From Theobroma cacao (Eukaryota > Streptophyta > Magnoliopsida > Malvales > Malvaceae), in contig NC_030858.1 of assembly GCF_000208745.1 (NCBI RefSeq), positions 23,204,315 to 23,268,314 on the forward strand: 64,000 bases of DNA, written 5' to 3'. A program made the translations under genes and the position numbers. The notes under the pieces were generated by a model, which had not been told where the DNA came from, ran no database searches, and worked only from the letters and a program-made list of their open reading frames with translations. The stretch's first letter is position 1. The number at the start of each line of letters is the position of its first letter. Shown here piece by piece: positions 34,346-44,168 of this stretch.

Positions 34346-35205
34346 CATCATTCCTTTAATTCCAATTTCCTTATATTTTTTTTCCTTTACACTAAAATAT
34401 CAAATTCATACTTCACCAAGGTGTCACCATAATATTTAAATATACATTTACCAACCCTTTCTTACTTTATTTAATAAAAGCACGTGGGTCCCTCTAACAT
34501 TGTTTTTCTTCGAAATTCTTTCTTACTTCTTCTCCCCCAACTTAGCTTAGCCGTATAGTCCTCCTTCATGACTAATTTCAATAATAGATAAAATATTTAA
34601 TATTTTAATATTATTTTATTAATAAAATATTATTTTTTAAAAATTCTCCACTTGCCTCCTCGGGTCCCAAAGTGTCTCACTTTGTCCTAGTTCACTTCCA
34701 AATCTCCTTTTAACTCGCTAATTCATCCTCGATAAAATGTTATTATTTTAATATTATTTTCTAGAGTACAAAATATTTTATTCTAAAATATTTTTTTTCA
34801 CCCGTCACCGCTCTTTGGCACTCAAATTAGCGTCAATTGACCCTTCGTATTGTCGATAAGGTCTTATTGACTTTTATATGAGGTACGGGCTATTACAAAT
34901 TGCTTATTTCATAAGTTAGAAATATGACTTGGGCTAACTCTCAACTTCTATGAATGTCTAGTCTTGATAAAGCATTGATTAAGAACTATTTAGGAATAAT
35001 GCTTTGATGCAATAAGGATCCATAATTATAACTTTTTATAATTCTTTTTGCAAGGCATTTTCATTCCATGGACCTTATCTTATAAGTTAATATCAATATA
35101 AAAGTGCATGAACTTAATAAATAAAAAAGACTTTTATTATGCTATATGCACAAAACGATTATAATGTCTTCTTACTACCTATCCGGTTAACTTCTAGGGC
35201 ATACA

Positions 35206-35900
35206 ATAACAATATCACATGGTTCATGTAAATTTTGTGAGAAACCAAAAAATTTGATTCTCTCATCAAAATAGATGTTCCAACTTTGAGATGTTTGCTT
35301 TGGACCATAAATTTATTTTATCAGTTTGCACATTTTTGTTACTTGACCTTTGGGTATAAAACCTTCGAGGTGAACCACGTAAATTACTTCTTGAAGATAT
35401 GCATTCAAGAAAATGGTTTTATGATTAATTTATCAAATCTCATAATCATAGTGTGCTACAATTGGTAATAGTTTTCTTATGAACTTTTAACTGGATTATA
35501 AGAAAAAAGGTTTTCTCATAATCAATTCCAACATTTCGAGTATACTTTTTTGGTTAGTAACCTTACTTTTATAGATCTTTACCTTTCCATTGAGTCATAA
35601 TTTTCATTTGTAAACCCATTTACAAGCGATTGACTTCACACTTTTTGAATTATCCACTACTTTTAATTGTTTCAAAATATGAAATTTTAATTTTTAATTC
35701 AATAACAACAATTATTATTTAAGGTAAAATCCAAGAGTTTACTACAAGAAAATTATAGAATAAAAATAAAGGTACTTCATGAGCAAGTGCCTCACATCCA
35801 AAAAGCTTTGAAAAATAAATTAATTTCACACATGGTAATTCATATTCTCTATATCAAAGATTGAACAAAAAATTAACGTCATACTAATAATTTTCTCTTT
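35206..35900 (-). pseudogene. Copia remnant F: integrase end and first half of RT, decayed
   Basis: On the minus strand, stretches around 35,835-35,770 read KLFGCEALAHEVP (integrase C-terminal type). Around 35,560-35,480 comes the GIDYEKTF motif of early RT. Around 35,400-35,210 follow LQEVIYVVHLEGFIP, then KMCKLIK-stop-IYGPKQTS, and FGFSQNLHEPC. These are the copia RT motifs normally reading EVYM.QPEGF, IYGLKQ and DEPCVYKK. Many stops and shifts are present. The protein breaks exactly at the inserted copia LTR (35,205), and its continuation is at 16,427 and below. Confidence 0.7.
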
Positions 35901-36138
35901 ACAAATAAATCAGTAATTACACCACTTTTAGATAATAAAAAGCTTGATCGGTGGTATCAAATAAAAGAAGAAAAAAAAATAAGTTACAAGTACAATTAAT
36001 TTTGTAACTAAAATATAGCAACTCAATTTTCTTTAATTAGTGTGGTTTTTTTTAGAAAAAGTCTTAATTTAATAATTAGTATCAATATATTTATTTTTTT
36101 TGGATTTGAGAGAGGTAATTCGATCTTTACTTTTTAAG

Positions 36139-36482
36139 TATATAGGACAACAAAAGGAAAGATAAGAAGTAACAGCAAAACATTAACTTACCAAATTTTT
36201 TGGCATCAATGCAAATCACATAATCAATGCCTTCAAGCATGAAATCTGCCAAACAAGGATTTGCCTCTAAGAAATCTGCTTCCCAAATCTTTACCATAAT
36301 TTTTTGATTTGCCTTCATGAAATCTGCTTCTCAAATCTTCACCATTATTTTTTGATTTGCCTCTATGAAATTTTCTTCTCAAATCTTCACCATAATTTTC
36401 TGATTATCACAAATCTGTATATATAGATATGTATAACATTGTAAAGATTTATGCTTATAATATACAAATACCTTTTCTTATA
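36139..36482 (+). repeat. 5' LTR of copia G (344 bases, three 48-base units)
   Basis: It runs from TATATAGGACAAC to CTTTTCTTATA. It contains three tandem 48-base units starting TTTGCCT (36,260, 36,308, 36,356), each including CAAATCTT.ACCAT.AT. The 3' LTR has only two units, which fully explains the 48-base length difference. Confidence 0.92.
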
Positions 36483-36494
36483 TGGTATCAGAGC
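36483..36494 (+). promoter_or_regulatory. Primer-binding site of copia G (tRNA-iMet)
   Basis: TGGTATCAGAGC directly follows the LTR with no spacer. Confidence 0.92.
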
Positions 36495-36536
36495 AAATTG
36501 CATCATTAGCCTTTCGATCCTTTTCAAAGCTCTCTC

Positions 36537-37340
36537 ATGGTAGCTACCAACCCTTCCTCAAATAACACCACCACTCCTATTTCTATCAATGTAGCAGCAC
36601 AAATACCTCTCAAATTGACCTCAACCAATTTTGCTTCCTAGCAAATACAATTCAAGTCCTTACTGACAGGGTATGATTTAATTGACTTCATTACAGGACA
36701 AAAGGCTTGTCCTCTAGCCATGAATATTGATGGCTCACACACCATAAATCTAGAATGCACTTTCTGGTTTAGGTAAGACTAGTTTATTTTGCATGCCATT
36801 GTGGCATCAGTTTCTGAAACAATATTACCACTCATTGCAACAGCAAAAACTTCTCAAGAAGCATGAGAGAAGTTATGAAAGATGTTTGCCAGTAAAACTC
36901 TCACAAGAGTTACGTCTTTAAAAAAGAAGTTGATGTTGTCAACACAAGAAGGTAGATCTGTTACAGAATATTTGCAACTCATGAAAAACACTGCAGATGA
37001 GCTTGCAATGGCTTAAACCCCAGTAGGCGAGGAAGATCTAGTGATCTTCATATTGAATGGCTTAGCATATGAATTCAGGAATTATCAACAACTATTAGAG
37101 CAAGGGAGTCTACCATATCATTTGAAGAATTTCATGACAAACTCACAGACTTTGAGACAACATTGAAACAAGATGATTTCTATCTTGTCACGGCAAACTA
37201 TGTCACCAAAAAAACCAGAGGTAACTATACATCTAAAGGAGGTAATTCTATGAATAACTTCATATCTTGCCAATCGTAATAACTCTCATTATTTAAGAAA
37301 GAAATTCACTGGAAGTTATGCACATAATACTTCTAAACCA
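36537..37340 (+). pseudogene. Copia G: gag, interrupted by stops
   Basis: The frame opens MVATNPSSNNTTTPISINVA at the first ATG after the primer-binding site. It continues through IPLKLTSTNFAS-stop-QIQFKS and LLTGYDLIDFITGQKACPLA, the copia gag start in which LTS.N...W is normal. Codons that should be Trp are now stops in at least two places (LTSTNFAS-stop, SQEA-stop), and there are further stops and frame changes. The C-terminal zinc knuckle is in the next frame. The product would be the capsid protein. Confidence 0.75.
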
Positions 37341-38792
37341 ATGTGTCAGCTTTGTGAGAAACCAGGTCACACTGCAAAGATTTGTAGGCTCAACAAATCA
37401 AGCATCAAGGAACCAGTTGCCAACATTGCAACAGCCTCTCAATTTCATGATAATAAGAATTGGGTGGTAGACTCAAGGGCATCTCACCATGTGACAGCAA
37501 ACTTGAATAATCTATCACTCTACACTGAATATGGTGGTCCAGAAAAGATAGCTGTTGGTGGTGGTACAAGTTTGTCAATTAATCACATTGGCTCTTCTAT
37601 TATCTCTACCACTAATAAACCTCTCAAATTAACAAATGTATTACATGTACCGGTCATGAATAGAAACCTCATATCAATATCCAAATTTTGTAAAACTAAT
37701 AATGTATTTGTTGAATTTTTCCCTTTTCATTTTCTGGTGAAGGATTCAAGCATGGGGGCACCACTGGTGAGAAGTCTGAATAGGAATGGTCTGTATGAGC
37801 TTCCAAGATGCATGTCACATCTTTCAATGATTACAACAACATTTCTTAGTGTCAAAACTTCCTTTGATGTTTGGCATAGAAGACTTGGTCATCCATCATC
37901 TGAAATCCTTACCTTTATGCTAAAATTTTTTGGTTTACAATCCATTGCTTCCAACAAAGCATTTAGTTGTAATTCTTGTGCTTGCAATAAAAGTCATAAA
38001 CTGCCATTTGGTCAGTCAACTTTGTCAAGCACTAAACATTTGCAATTACTCTACACTGATGTATGGGGGCCTGCTCAAATCTCTTTCGTTGAAGGCTTTA
38101 GATACTATGTTATATATATTGATCATTTCACCAAGTATATATGGTTTTTCCTTATGAAACACAATTCTGATGTCTACCTTTTGCTTCCCATATTCAAAGC
38201 ATTGGTTAAGAAAGCATTTAACACATCCATCACTTGCATATACTCTGACAATGGAGGAAAATATCAGAAGATGTCCAAATATCTTGGAACGCATGGTATT
38301 TCTCATCTGACAACCCCCCCATACACACTAGAACTCAATGGAGCTGCAGAAAGAAGACACAAACATATAGTTGAGACAGGTCTAACCTTACTTCATCATG
38401 CCTCTATGCCTTTAAAATTCTGGTCACATGCCTTTCAAGTTGCTGTTTACCCAATCAACAAACTTCCCACCCCACTTCTTAATCTTAAATCACCTTTTGA
38501 AATTATTTTCGAAACTCCACCAAACTACTCCAAACTCAAGGTCTTTGGTTGTCTTTGCTATCCATGGCTCAAGCCTTACAACAAACACAAACTTCAACCA
38601 AAGTCCAAACCTTGTGTCTTTTTAAGATATTCTATCAACCAAAGTGCTTACAAATGCTTTGATCATGAAAGTCAAAGGATTTTTGTGTCTAGGCATGTCA
38701 TGTTTCAAGAACACATATTTCCATTCACCTCAGCCAAGACACAAACTACCTCTGTTCAACAATGGCTTTCTCCATATTCAATTGCAGCTTAG
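37341..38792 (+). pseudogene. Copia G: zinc knuckle, protease and integrase (483 codons open)
   Basis: The longest open frame of the window. It starts inside gag at the knuckle CQLCEKPGHTAKIC (CX2CX4HX4C). The protease site reads VVDSRASHHVT, with Gly of D-S-G changed to Arg. GAG-pre-integrase follows (DVWHRRLGHPSSEILTF; CNSCACNKSHKLPFG), then the integrase core with LLYTDVWGPAQISF (first Asp), CIYSDNGGKYQ (second Asp) and LELNGAAERRHKHIVETG (the Glu). It ends with FGCLCYPWLKPYNKHKLQPK and VFLRYSINQSAYKCFD. All three integrase acidic residues are present, so this domain looks intact. A stop ends it at 38,790, and pol continues in other frames. Confidence 0.92.
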
Positions 38793-39399
38793 CAACCTTC
38801 TGAATTTTACAACTCTTCGGCCCAAAATGTTGCTAATATGACCAGCTCATCTACTCAACAGACACCTACTCAGATTGATCACCTCTCTCCTACTACTTTG
38901 AATTCTTCATCAGGTAATGATTCTCACTCACCTTCAATACCAACTATTAACTTACCATTGAACTTACCTCAATCTCAACCCACAAGAACTCATACCATGA
39001 CCACAAAATCCCAAAACAATATCTTTAAACCCAAAAGAGTGTTCATTACAACCAAACATCCACTTCCTTGTCCTATTGAACCCACTTGTGTTCACCAAGC
39101 TATGCAAGACCCAAAATAGAGACAAGCAATGATAGAAGAGTTCAATGCACTAGTTAAAAATCAAACTTGGGTATTAGTTCCTCCATCTTCTAAGCAAAAT
39201 GTTATAGGTTGCAAATAGGTGTTCAAGATCAAAAGAAAGCCAGATGGCTCAATAGACAGGTATAAAGCGAGATTATTGGCAAAAGGGTTCCATCAGCGTG
39301 AAGGCATTGACTATACAGACACATTAAGTCCTGTCATTAAGCCTACAACCATCAAGATTGTTTTGAGCATTGCCTTATCTTATGGGTGGCCTATTCAAC
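38793..39399 (+). pseudogene. Copia G: linker and first part of RT
   Basis: A Ser/Thr/Pro-rich linker (38,838-39,119) leads to the copia motif MIEEFNALVKNQTWVLVPPS (about 39,129) and then [40 protein letters not shown] and [14 protein letters not shown]. At GWPIQ the protein is cut by solo LTR J. It resumes with QLDVNNAF at 42,058 after the second TCAAC copy, so excising J with one duplication restores the RT frame exactly. Stops near 39,118 and 39,218 were present before or after that event. Confidence 0.88.
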
Positions 39400-40030
39400 T
39401 ATCACGACCTAAATTTCAGGCCATGACTGGCGTAAGAGCCCAATAAACGTAGTCCATTAAGCCCAAGTAAGCCTATTAATTTGACATGTTCATCATTCCA
39501 TCATAAACTGCTAAGTTATATTTCATAACTTAAAATCAAAATAATATTAAACATTGCCACCTCATATTGGCATACCAAACAAGTGTATGTACATTATTTA
39601 CAACATGTATCTTAATAATTTACATTAGGTTTGTCTATACACAACAAAAGAATACTTGACTTCTAGCGGAGGGACTCGAACGAATGTACAGCTAGTGAAT
39701 GCGGAGACACCTACCAAAAGATGGATACAAGTCTACAAGGACACCTCGTCCTAGTTACCGATTGTCTCGTGATCTGAAAACAAGAAGTTGAAAATGGTGA
39801 GTATAAACCAAGTGAGTGAACAAGAAAGGGAACAAGCAACAACAAGAGAGAATTTAAAATCATGATGCACTTGTTTCAAAACAATGCAATTTCGTTCCAT
39901 TCATATTAAAAACCCCACATTTAGCCCTTAAATGATTAATCATTTGACAATTATGAACCCATACATAATGAACCATTTGAAGAATGAAAGCTTCAATGAT
40001 ACGCAAGCAAGTCAAATACGACAATGAATC

Positions 40031-40470
40031 TTCGCTGCAGCGAAAAGACATTCTCGCTGCAGCGACATTGGGATTAAGTTATTAGCCGAACGAGGGTTTC
40101 TCAACTGGCTGAGGGTTTTTCACTAAACCTCCTCATTTTAAACTTAACTCATTTAGTCCTTAATGTTGGAAATCCATGCTCAGATATGGTAGCAAAGAAA
40201 TGAAAAATAGGGCAGTAATTGGACAAGATAGGAGACCAAAACAGAAAGTTTTTCGCTGCAGAGAGATTCAATCTTGCTGCAGCGAAATTGTGACCCAGAA
40301 ACAGAAAGTTTCTCGCTACAACGAGAATGAATTTCGCTGCAGCAATAAGCTACAGTGTCATTCTCACTGCAGCGAAAATTCATTCTCACTGCAACAAGTT
40401 TTCAGCCAGTCTACCCCTCCAAACCCGAGAGTTTCTCGCTACAACGAAAATGATTCTTGCTGCAACGAGA
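40031..40470. repeat. Array of TTCGCTGCAGCGAA-type palindromes
   Basis: TTCGCTGCAGCGAA, a perfect 14-base palindrome, stands at 40,031-40,044, and TCGCTGCAGCGA at 40,054-40,065. About eight diverged copies follow (near 40,252, 40,273, 40,312, 40,333, 40,363, 40,384, 40,436 and 40,455), many preceded by CATT or GTTT. Each could form a small hairpin. They lie inside solo LTR J and, by eye, nowhere else in the window. Confidence 0.8.
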
Positions 40471-40713
40471 AACAGGGCATCAATGAAAAATTTGCCCTTC
40501 TTCCCATAGAAAAACCACCCTACTGAAATGTCCAAACCAACATGAAATGCATAACAATTTTCCAAAGTTTAACATGTCAAGTTTCACATGCATTATAACC
40601 ATATTCCCTTACTCATTAATTTCCTATAACACACATATTTACATATGTATATATGTATATGTATACCCATCATCATCATGCACACCATCACATCATCATC
40701 ATCACCAGCTCTT

Positions 40714-40826
40714 GCGCACTCCCTACTTGCACATGGCTGGGTCATCACCGGGTTATGCACACTCCTTACTCGCACATAATCGGGTCATCCTCGGCTTATA
40801 CGCACTCCCTACTCGCACATAGCCGA
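40714..40826. repeat. 43-base tandem repeat, about 2.6 copies
   Basis: Units start at 40,714, 40,757 and 40,800. Each has CGCACTCCCTACT.GCACAT followed by a GGGTCATC type stretch. The third is partial. They sit inside solo LTR J, just after a CATCATCAT run. Confidence 0.75.
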
Positions 40827-42057
40827 GTTAATATAATTACACAACACTATATTCAAACATATATGTATATCAACATAATGTTGCAGCATAGAGATCCATG
40901 ACAACCACATGTCATAACATAAAATTGATTTATCAAAGGCTTGTTCCCAAGGCACTTGTTTTAACAAAAGTTGTATAGAATCATTCAAATACTTTGTACA
41001 AAACGGTCATATTCTCAAAACAATTTTGTTAGGCAATCCACTCACCGGTATATTATTGAGCCTTTAGATGACTCCAATTCCCCTAATTGTCCAAATGGGA
41101 TGATGGGGCTTCCTTGAAACCTACCATCACATTAACATCACCATTATGTTACTTCACATACTATAAACCCTAAAAGCTATCTCTCAACTGGCTTTCAATT
41201 GTCACTTTAAATGGCTATCTATGTTCATTATCCTAATCACTATAAAATGAATGAATATACTCAACAATAAAATAGCTTATAATCTCAATTACTAGCCATT
41301 ATTCACAACTAAAAATCAAGCTTAGTTCATCACTCACCCTAGGGTTTCTTTATAGTTGAATTCTCTTCTAATAGCTTCCAAACAAATGGTGTAATTCTCT
41401 CTTTCTCTCTCTAAAACTCCCAACTAGTGAGAGAAAGTATGGAAATAAGATTTATCAAGGGTTTTGAAGTGAAAGAGTGAAAGAATACAAGGGTTCTAGT
41501 CAAAAGGGCACAAAAGTATGGAAATTAAAGCTAGAGAAAGAAAATTATGCAATCTCCATATCAAGCTTCCATAGAGGTTGGAATTAACATGAGATGGAAG
41601 AAGAAAAAGAAGACAAGCTGCTGGAAGTTCAAGAAGCTGCTGGAAGGAGAAGATATTTTATAGCCAAACTTATCCACTCCACTTAAATTACGAAAATGCC
41701 CCTCCACAAATTAACTTATTCTTCTTCAATCTTTTGTGCAATCTTTTTGCTTTTTTGACACTGGGATAAGGTCCATAATGGTCTAGACATGCTCAGGTTC
41801 ATGAAAACTTAAAATTCTCACCCGAGGTGAAAAATGATCATTTTGCCCCTATTGTGAAAATTATCAAAATTTTTGTTTCCTTGTCATTTTACCCATATTT
41901 TCATCATTCATTTATGCCTTAGGCCTACTTAGGCCTTAATATTATTTAAAATCTTACTTTTATGGGCTCACTAATGAAATGACGAAATTACCCCTAATCA
42001 GGGATATCGCGTATACTTCCCTTTACGAGTCTATAAAGGTCAAGGTCTCACATCAAC

Positions 42058-43230
42058 AACTTGATGTCAACAATGCCTTTCTTCAAGGCACTTTATCTGA
42101 AGAAGTTTACATGGCACAACCTACTGGATTTCTTGACAAAGACAAGCCCTTTCATGTTTGCAAGCTTCACAAGGCAATTTATGGTCTTAAATAGGCTCTT
42201 TGTGCTTGGTATCAAGAATTGAGCAGTTTCCTTACTGGTTATGGGTTCCAAAACTCAATTTCGGATGCTTCATTATTTATTTATACCAAAAATTCTGCCA
42301 TTATTTATTTTTTGGTATATGTTGATGACTTATTGGTTATTGGCAATGATGACACAACATTGAAAAACTTTTTGTAGCAGCTCTCTAAAAGATTCTCTTT
42401 GAAAGATCTTAGACCTTTAAATTTCTTTTTGGGAGTGGAGGTAACCATAACACCTACAAGCATGTTCCTATGTCAACACAAATATATCAGAGAACTACAA
42501 CAAAAATTTAAAATGGACAATGCCAAAGAAGTTGCCACACCAATGGCCACCAATGTCAAGCTGCAACTCAAAGATGGAACTAGTTTAGTTGAGGCATCAG
42601 ATTACAGAAAGCTCATTGGTTCTCTTCAATACCTCTCACTAACCAGACTTGACATCACTTATGCCATCAACAAATTATCTCAATTCATGCATTCCCTAAC
42701 TCTTACTCACTGGTCAAGTCTCAAAAGAATTCTAAGATATTTGAAAGGCACCATTCATCATGGGCTGCACTTAAACAAACAATCATCTCTAAAAATTTAT
42801 GCCTTCAATGACTTTGATTGGGCTAGAAATCTTGATGATCGAACCTCCACTACTGTCTACATAATATATCTTGGAAGTAATCCTGTATCTTGAAAATCAT
42901 CCAAGCAAAGATCAGTGGCAAGATCTTCCACAGAAGCTGAATATAGAGCTATTGCCAACACCACTGCAGAACTAATCTGGATCAAGAATCTTCTCAATGA
43001 ACTGCATGTCTCTTCTTCCTCCACACCAATCTTGCACTGTGACAACATTGGAGCTATGTACTTATTCCAATCCTGTGTTTCACTAAAGAATGAAGCATCT
43101 AGCTCTTGACTACCACTTTGTACGCCAACATGTTCAAAATGGACAACTTAAGGTCTCTTACATTCCAACAAATGATCAACTTGCAGATGGACTCACCAAG
43201 CCTCTCGCTAAGCAAAGGTTTTCAACTTAA
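42058..43230 (+). pseudogene. Copia G: second part of RT and RNase H
   Basis: It resumes with [20 protein letters not shown] (catalytic Asp of motif A), then [14 protein letters not shown], the YVDD box (FLVYVDDLLVIGNDD near 42,315) and FSLKDLRPLNFFLGVEV. RNase H shows LKIYAFNDFDWARN (first acidic motif, changed from YSDSDWA), then [30 protein letters not shown] and [14 protein letters not shown], ending at 43,230. There are stops near 42,192, 42,376 and 42,891, and a one-base shift near 43,075. YVDD is intact. These decays are modest, which suggests a fairly recent loss of activity. Confidence 0.9.
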
Positions 43231-43264
43231 GGTCCAAGATTGGTGTCACTAATGGCTCCACCAT

Positions 43265-43276
43265 CTTGCGGGGGCA
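43265..43276 (+). promoter_or_regulatory. Polypurine tract region of copia G
   Basis: CTTGCGGGGGCA lies directly before the 3' LTR. It is G-rich and placed as expected, though short for a polypurine tract. Confidence 0.6.
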
Positions 43277-43572
43277 TATACAGGACAACAAAAGGAAAGA
43301 CAAGAAGTAACAGCAAAACATTAACTGACCAGATTTTCCAGCATCAATGCAAACCACACAATCAATGCCTTTAAGCATGAAATCTGCCAAACAAGGATTT
43401 GCTTCCATGAAATCTGCTTCCCAAATCTTCACCATAATTTTCTAATTTGCCTTCATGAAATCTGCTTCTCAAATCTTCACCATAATTTTCTGATTATCAC
43501 AAATCTGTATATATAGATATGTATAACATTGTAAAGATTTATACTTATAATATAGAAATACCTTTTCTTATA
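43277..43572 (+). repeat. 3' LTR of copia G (296 bases, two 48-base units)
   Basis: It runs from TATACAGGACAAC to CTTTTCTTATA and matches the 5' LTR apart from scattered changes and one missing 48-base unit (units at 43,398 and 43,446). Confidence 0.92.
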
Positions 43573-43577
43573 TTAAG

Positions 43578-44168
43578 CAGCGACGGTGGATTAACCAATA
43601 GGTCAAATATTTGGTGCTATCAACATATTTATTTGATTGATTGAGAATGTAAATTTTATACCTTATATCATATTAATTGGTGTAAATTTTGGATAAGTAG
43701 GACCTCATTATTAATACACAATTCATACAGTAAACAAAATGATATGATGTTTTGGTAAATAAGTGGAGTGAAAAGCCTAAGGGGTGGGGTTGCTGAGAGA
43801 GCTTTTGAGAAAAACCAAGCTCAGCTGTGGCCTACGCCATTGTCAAGAAGAAAAAGTGGGAAGAGAAGGATGACCATGAGGGTCTACTTGTTTGTTTCTT
43901 TGAATTGATCCAACACGTCATCTGCTATTGCTAATACAATATTCATGGTTGCATTTGTGTTCAGCTTCAGTCCAAGATATGAATGCTTTTCTCTATTCTA
44001 ATCATTGGAGGGCATTATCTTCTTTGCAATCCTACTGCAAAGTTTATCACGTGGCTCAACGTCCCTTCCCAAACTTTCATGTCATTGCGTACCTAACAGC
44101 TTCCATCGCTTAAATAAGTTATTACCGCTACACAGACATTTGTGGAGAGAAAGTCATACCAGAAAGAG
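43578..44168 (+). promoter_or_regulatory. Upstream region and probable 5' UTR of the AAE gene
   Basis: About 590 bases lie between copia G and the first exon. No second gene is seen. The stretch must hold the promoter or its proximal part. A TAAATAAG at about 44,111 is a weak TATA-like candidate, about 58 bases before the ATG. A short ATG-less open frame (43,928-44,113) has no support as a protein. The insertion of copia G here could have moved or replaced distal promoter elements (inference). Confidence 0.4.

Larger units (their letters stand above)
17808..34897 (+). mobile_element. Long solo LTR (about 4.2 kb net) with AATTG duplication, hosting two insertions
   Basis: It begins TGTAACGACCGCAACTCG and ends GGTACGGGCTATTACA, with perfect AATTG duplications at 17,803-17,807 and 34,898-34,902. 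Its own sequence is in three pieces: 17,808-18,024, 20,766-21,530 and 31,704-34,897. Nested in it are solo LTR D and the full-length copia E, each with its own duplication. The start and end resemble the TGTCACGACC family. The middle block (CTCTAGTAGCGGAGCGACTC near 20,850, then GGTGAGTCTCACAGACTCAG) recurs in K (near 54,940) and in part in J (near 39,660). No coding region of its own is seen, including the 164-codon open frame at 33,255. Confidence 0.85.
16428..35205 (-). mobile_element. Copia-type solo LTR split by nested insertions
   Basis: The right end reads GGGCATACA at 35,205, that is TGTATGCCCTAGAAG on the minus strand, a start typical of copia LTRs. The left end is TGATTACAGG at 16,428. 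The flanking 5-mers are TTAAC (16,423-16,427) and ATAAC (35,206-35,210), four of five matching. The outer solo LTR at 17,808-34,897 splits it, leaving about 1.4 kb on the left and 0.3 kb on the right. Text in the left part resembles the LTR beginning at 62,735 (for example the CTAACATGTT...AATATAAA stretch and TCACTT(A/G)GGGTGAT). The unit is inserted in the RT of remnant F. The left boundary is less certain than the right. Confidence 0.55.
39400..42052 (+). mobile_element. Solo LTR J (2.65 kb) with TCAAC duplication inside copia G
   Basis: It starts TATCACGACCTAAATTTC and ends AAGGTCTCACA, flanked by TCAAC at 39,395-39,399 and 42,053-42,057. The start is TA where other family members have TG, most likely a G-to-A change. 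It belongs to the same long-LTR group as 14,838 and 60,070 (GGCCATGACTGGCG near the start). It carries the CTTCTAGCGGAGGGACTC block, a palindrome array (40,031-40,470) and a 43-base tandem repeat (40,714-40,826). No genes are present. Several open frames inside it are antisense or repeat-derived. Confidence 0.88.
36139..43572 (+). mobile_element. Full-length copia G with TATA...TATA LTR ends, split by solo LTR J
   Basis: LTRs at 36,139-36,482 and 43,277-43,572 enclose gag, protease, integrase, RT and RNase H on the plus strand. Perfect TTAAG duplications flank it (36,134-36,138 and 43,573-43,577). Both LTRs begin TATA(T/C)AGGACAAC and end CTTTTCTTATA, not TG...CA. The primer-binding site TGGTATCAGAGC starts at the base after the 5' LTR. 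Net length without solo LTR J is about 4.8 kb, small as in Ale/Retrofit-type copias (lineage inferred). Gag, protease and RT all carry inactivating changes. The element lies about 0.6 kb upstream of the acyl-activating enzyme gene, in the same orientation. Confidence 0.92.

Noticed and set aside
40031..40470. CRISPR-like array
   Set aside because: The repeats are short palindromes with irregular spacing in a plant LTR, without cas genes.
40176..40526. Cys/Ser-rich frames on both strands in solo LTR J
   Set aside because: They arise from the palindrome array, which reads similarly on both strands.
43928..44113. Possible upstream reading frame of the AAE gene
   Set aside because: It has no ATG start at the stated position and no conserved content, and the transcript start is unknown.
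44142..44168. Upstream extension of the AAE frame giving nine extra residues
   Set aside because: It would need a GTG start; the first in-frame ATG is 44,169 and its product begins like the family.
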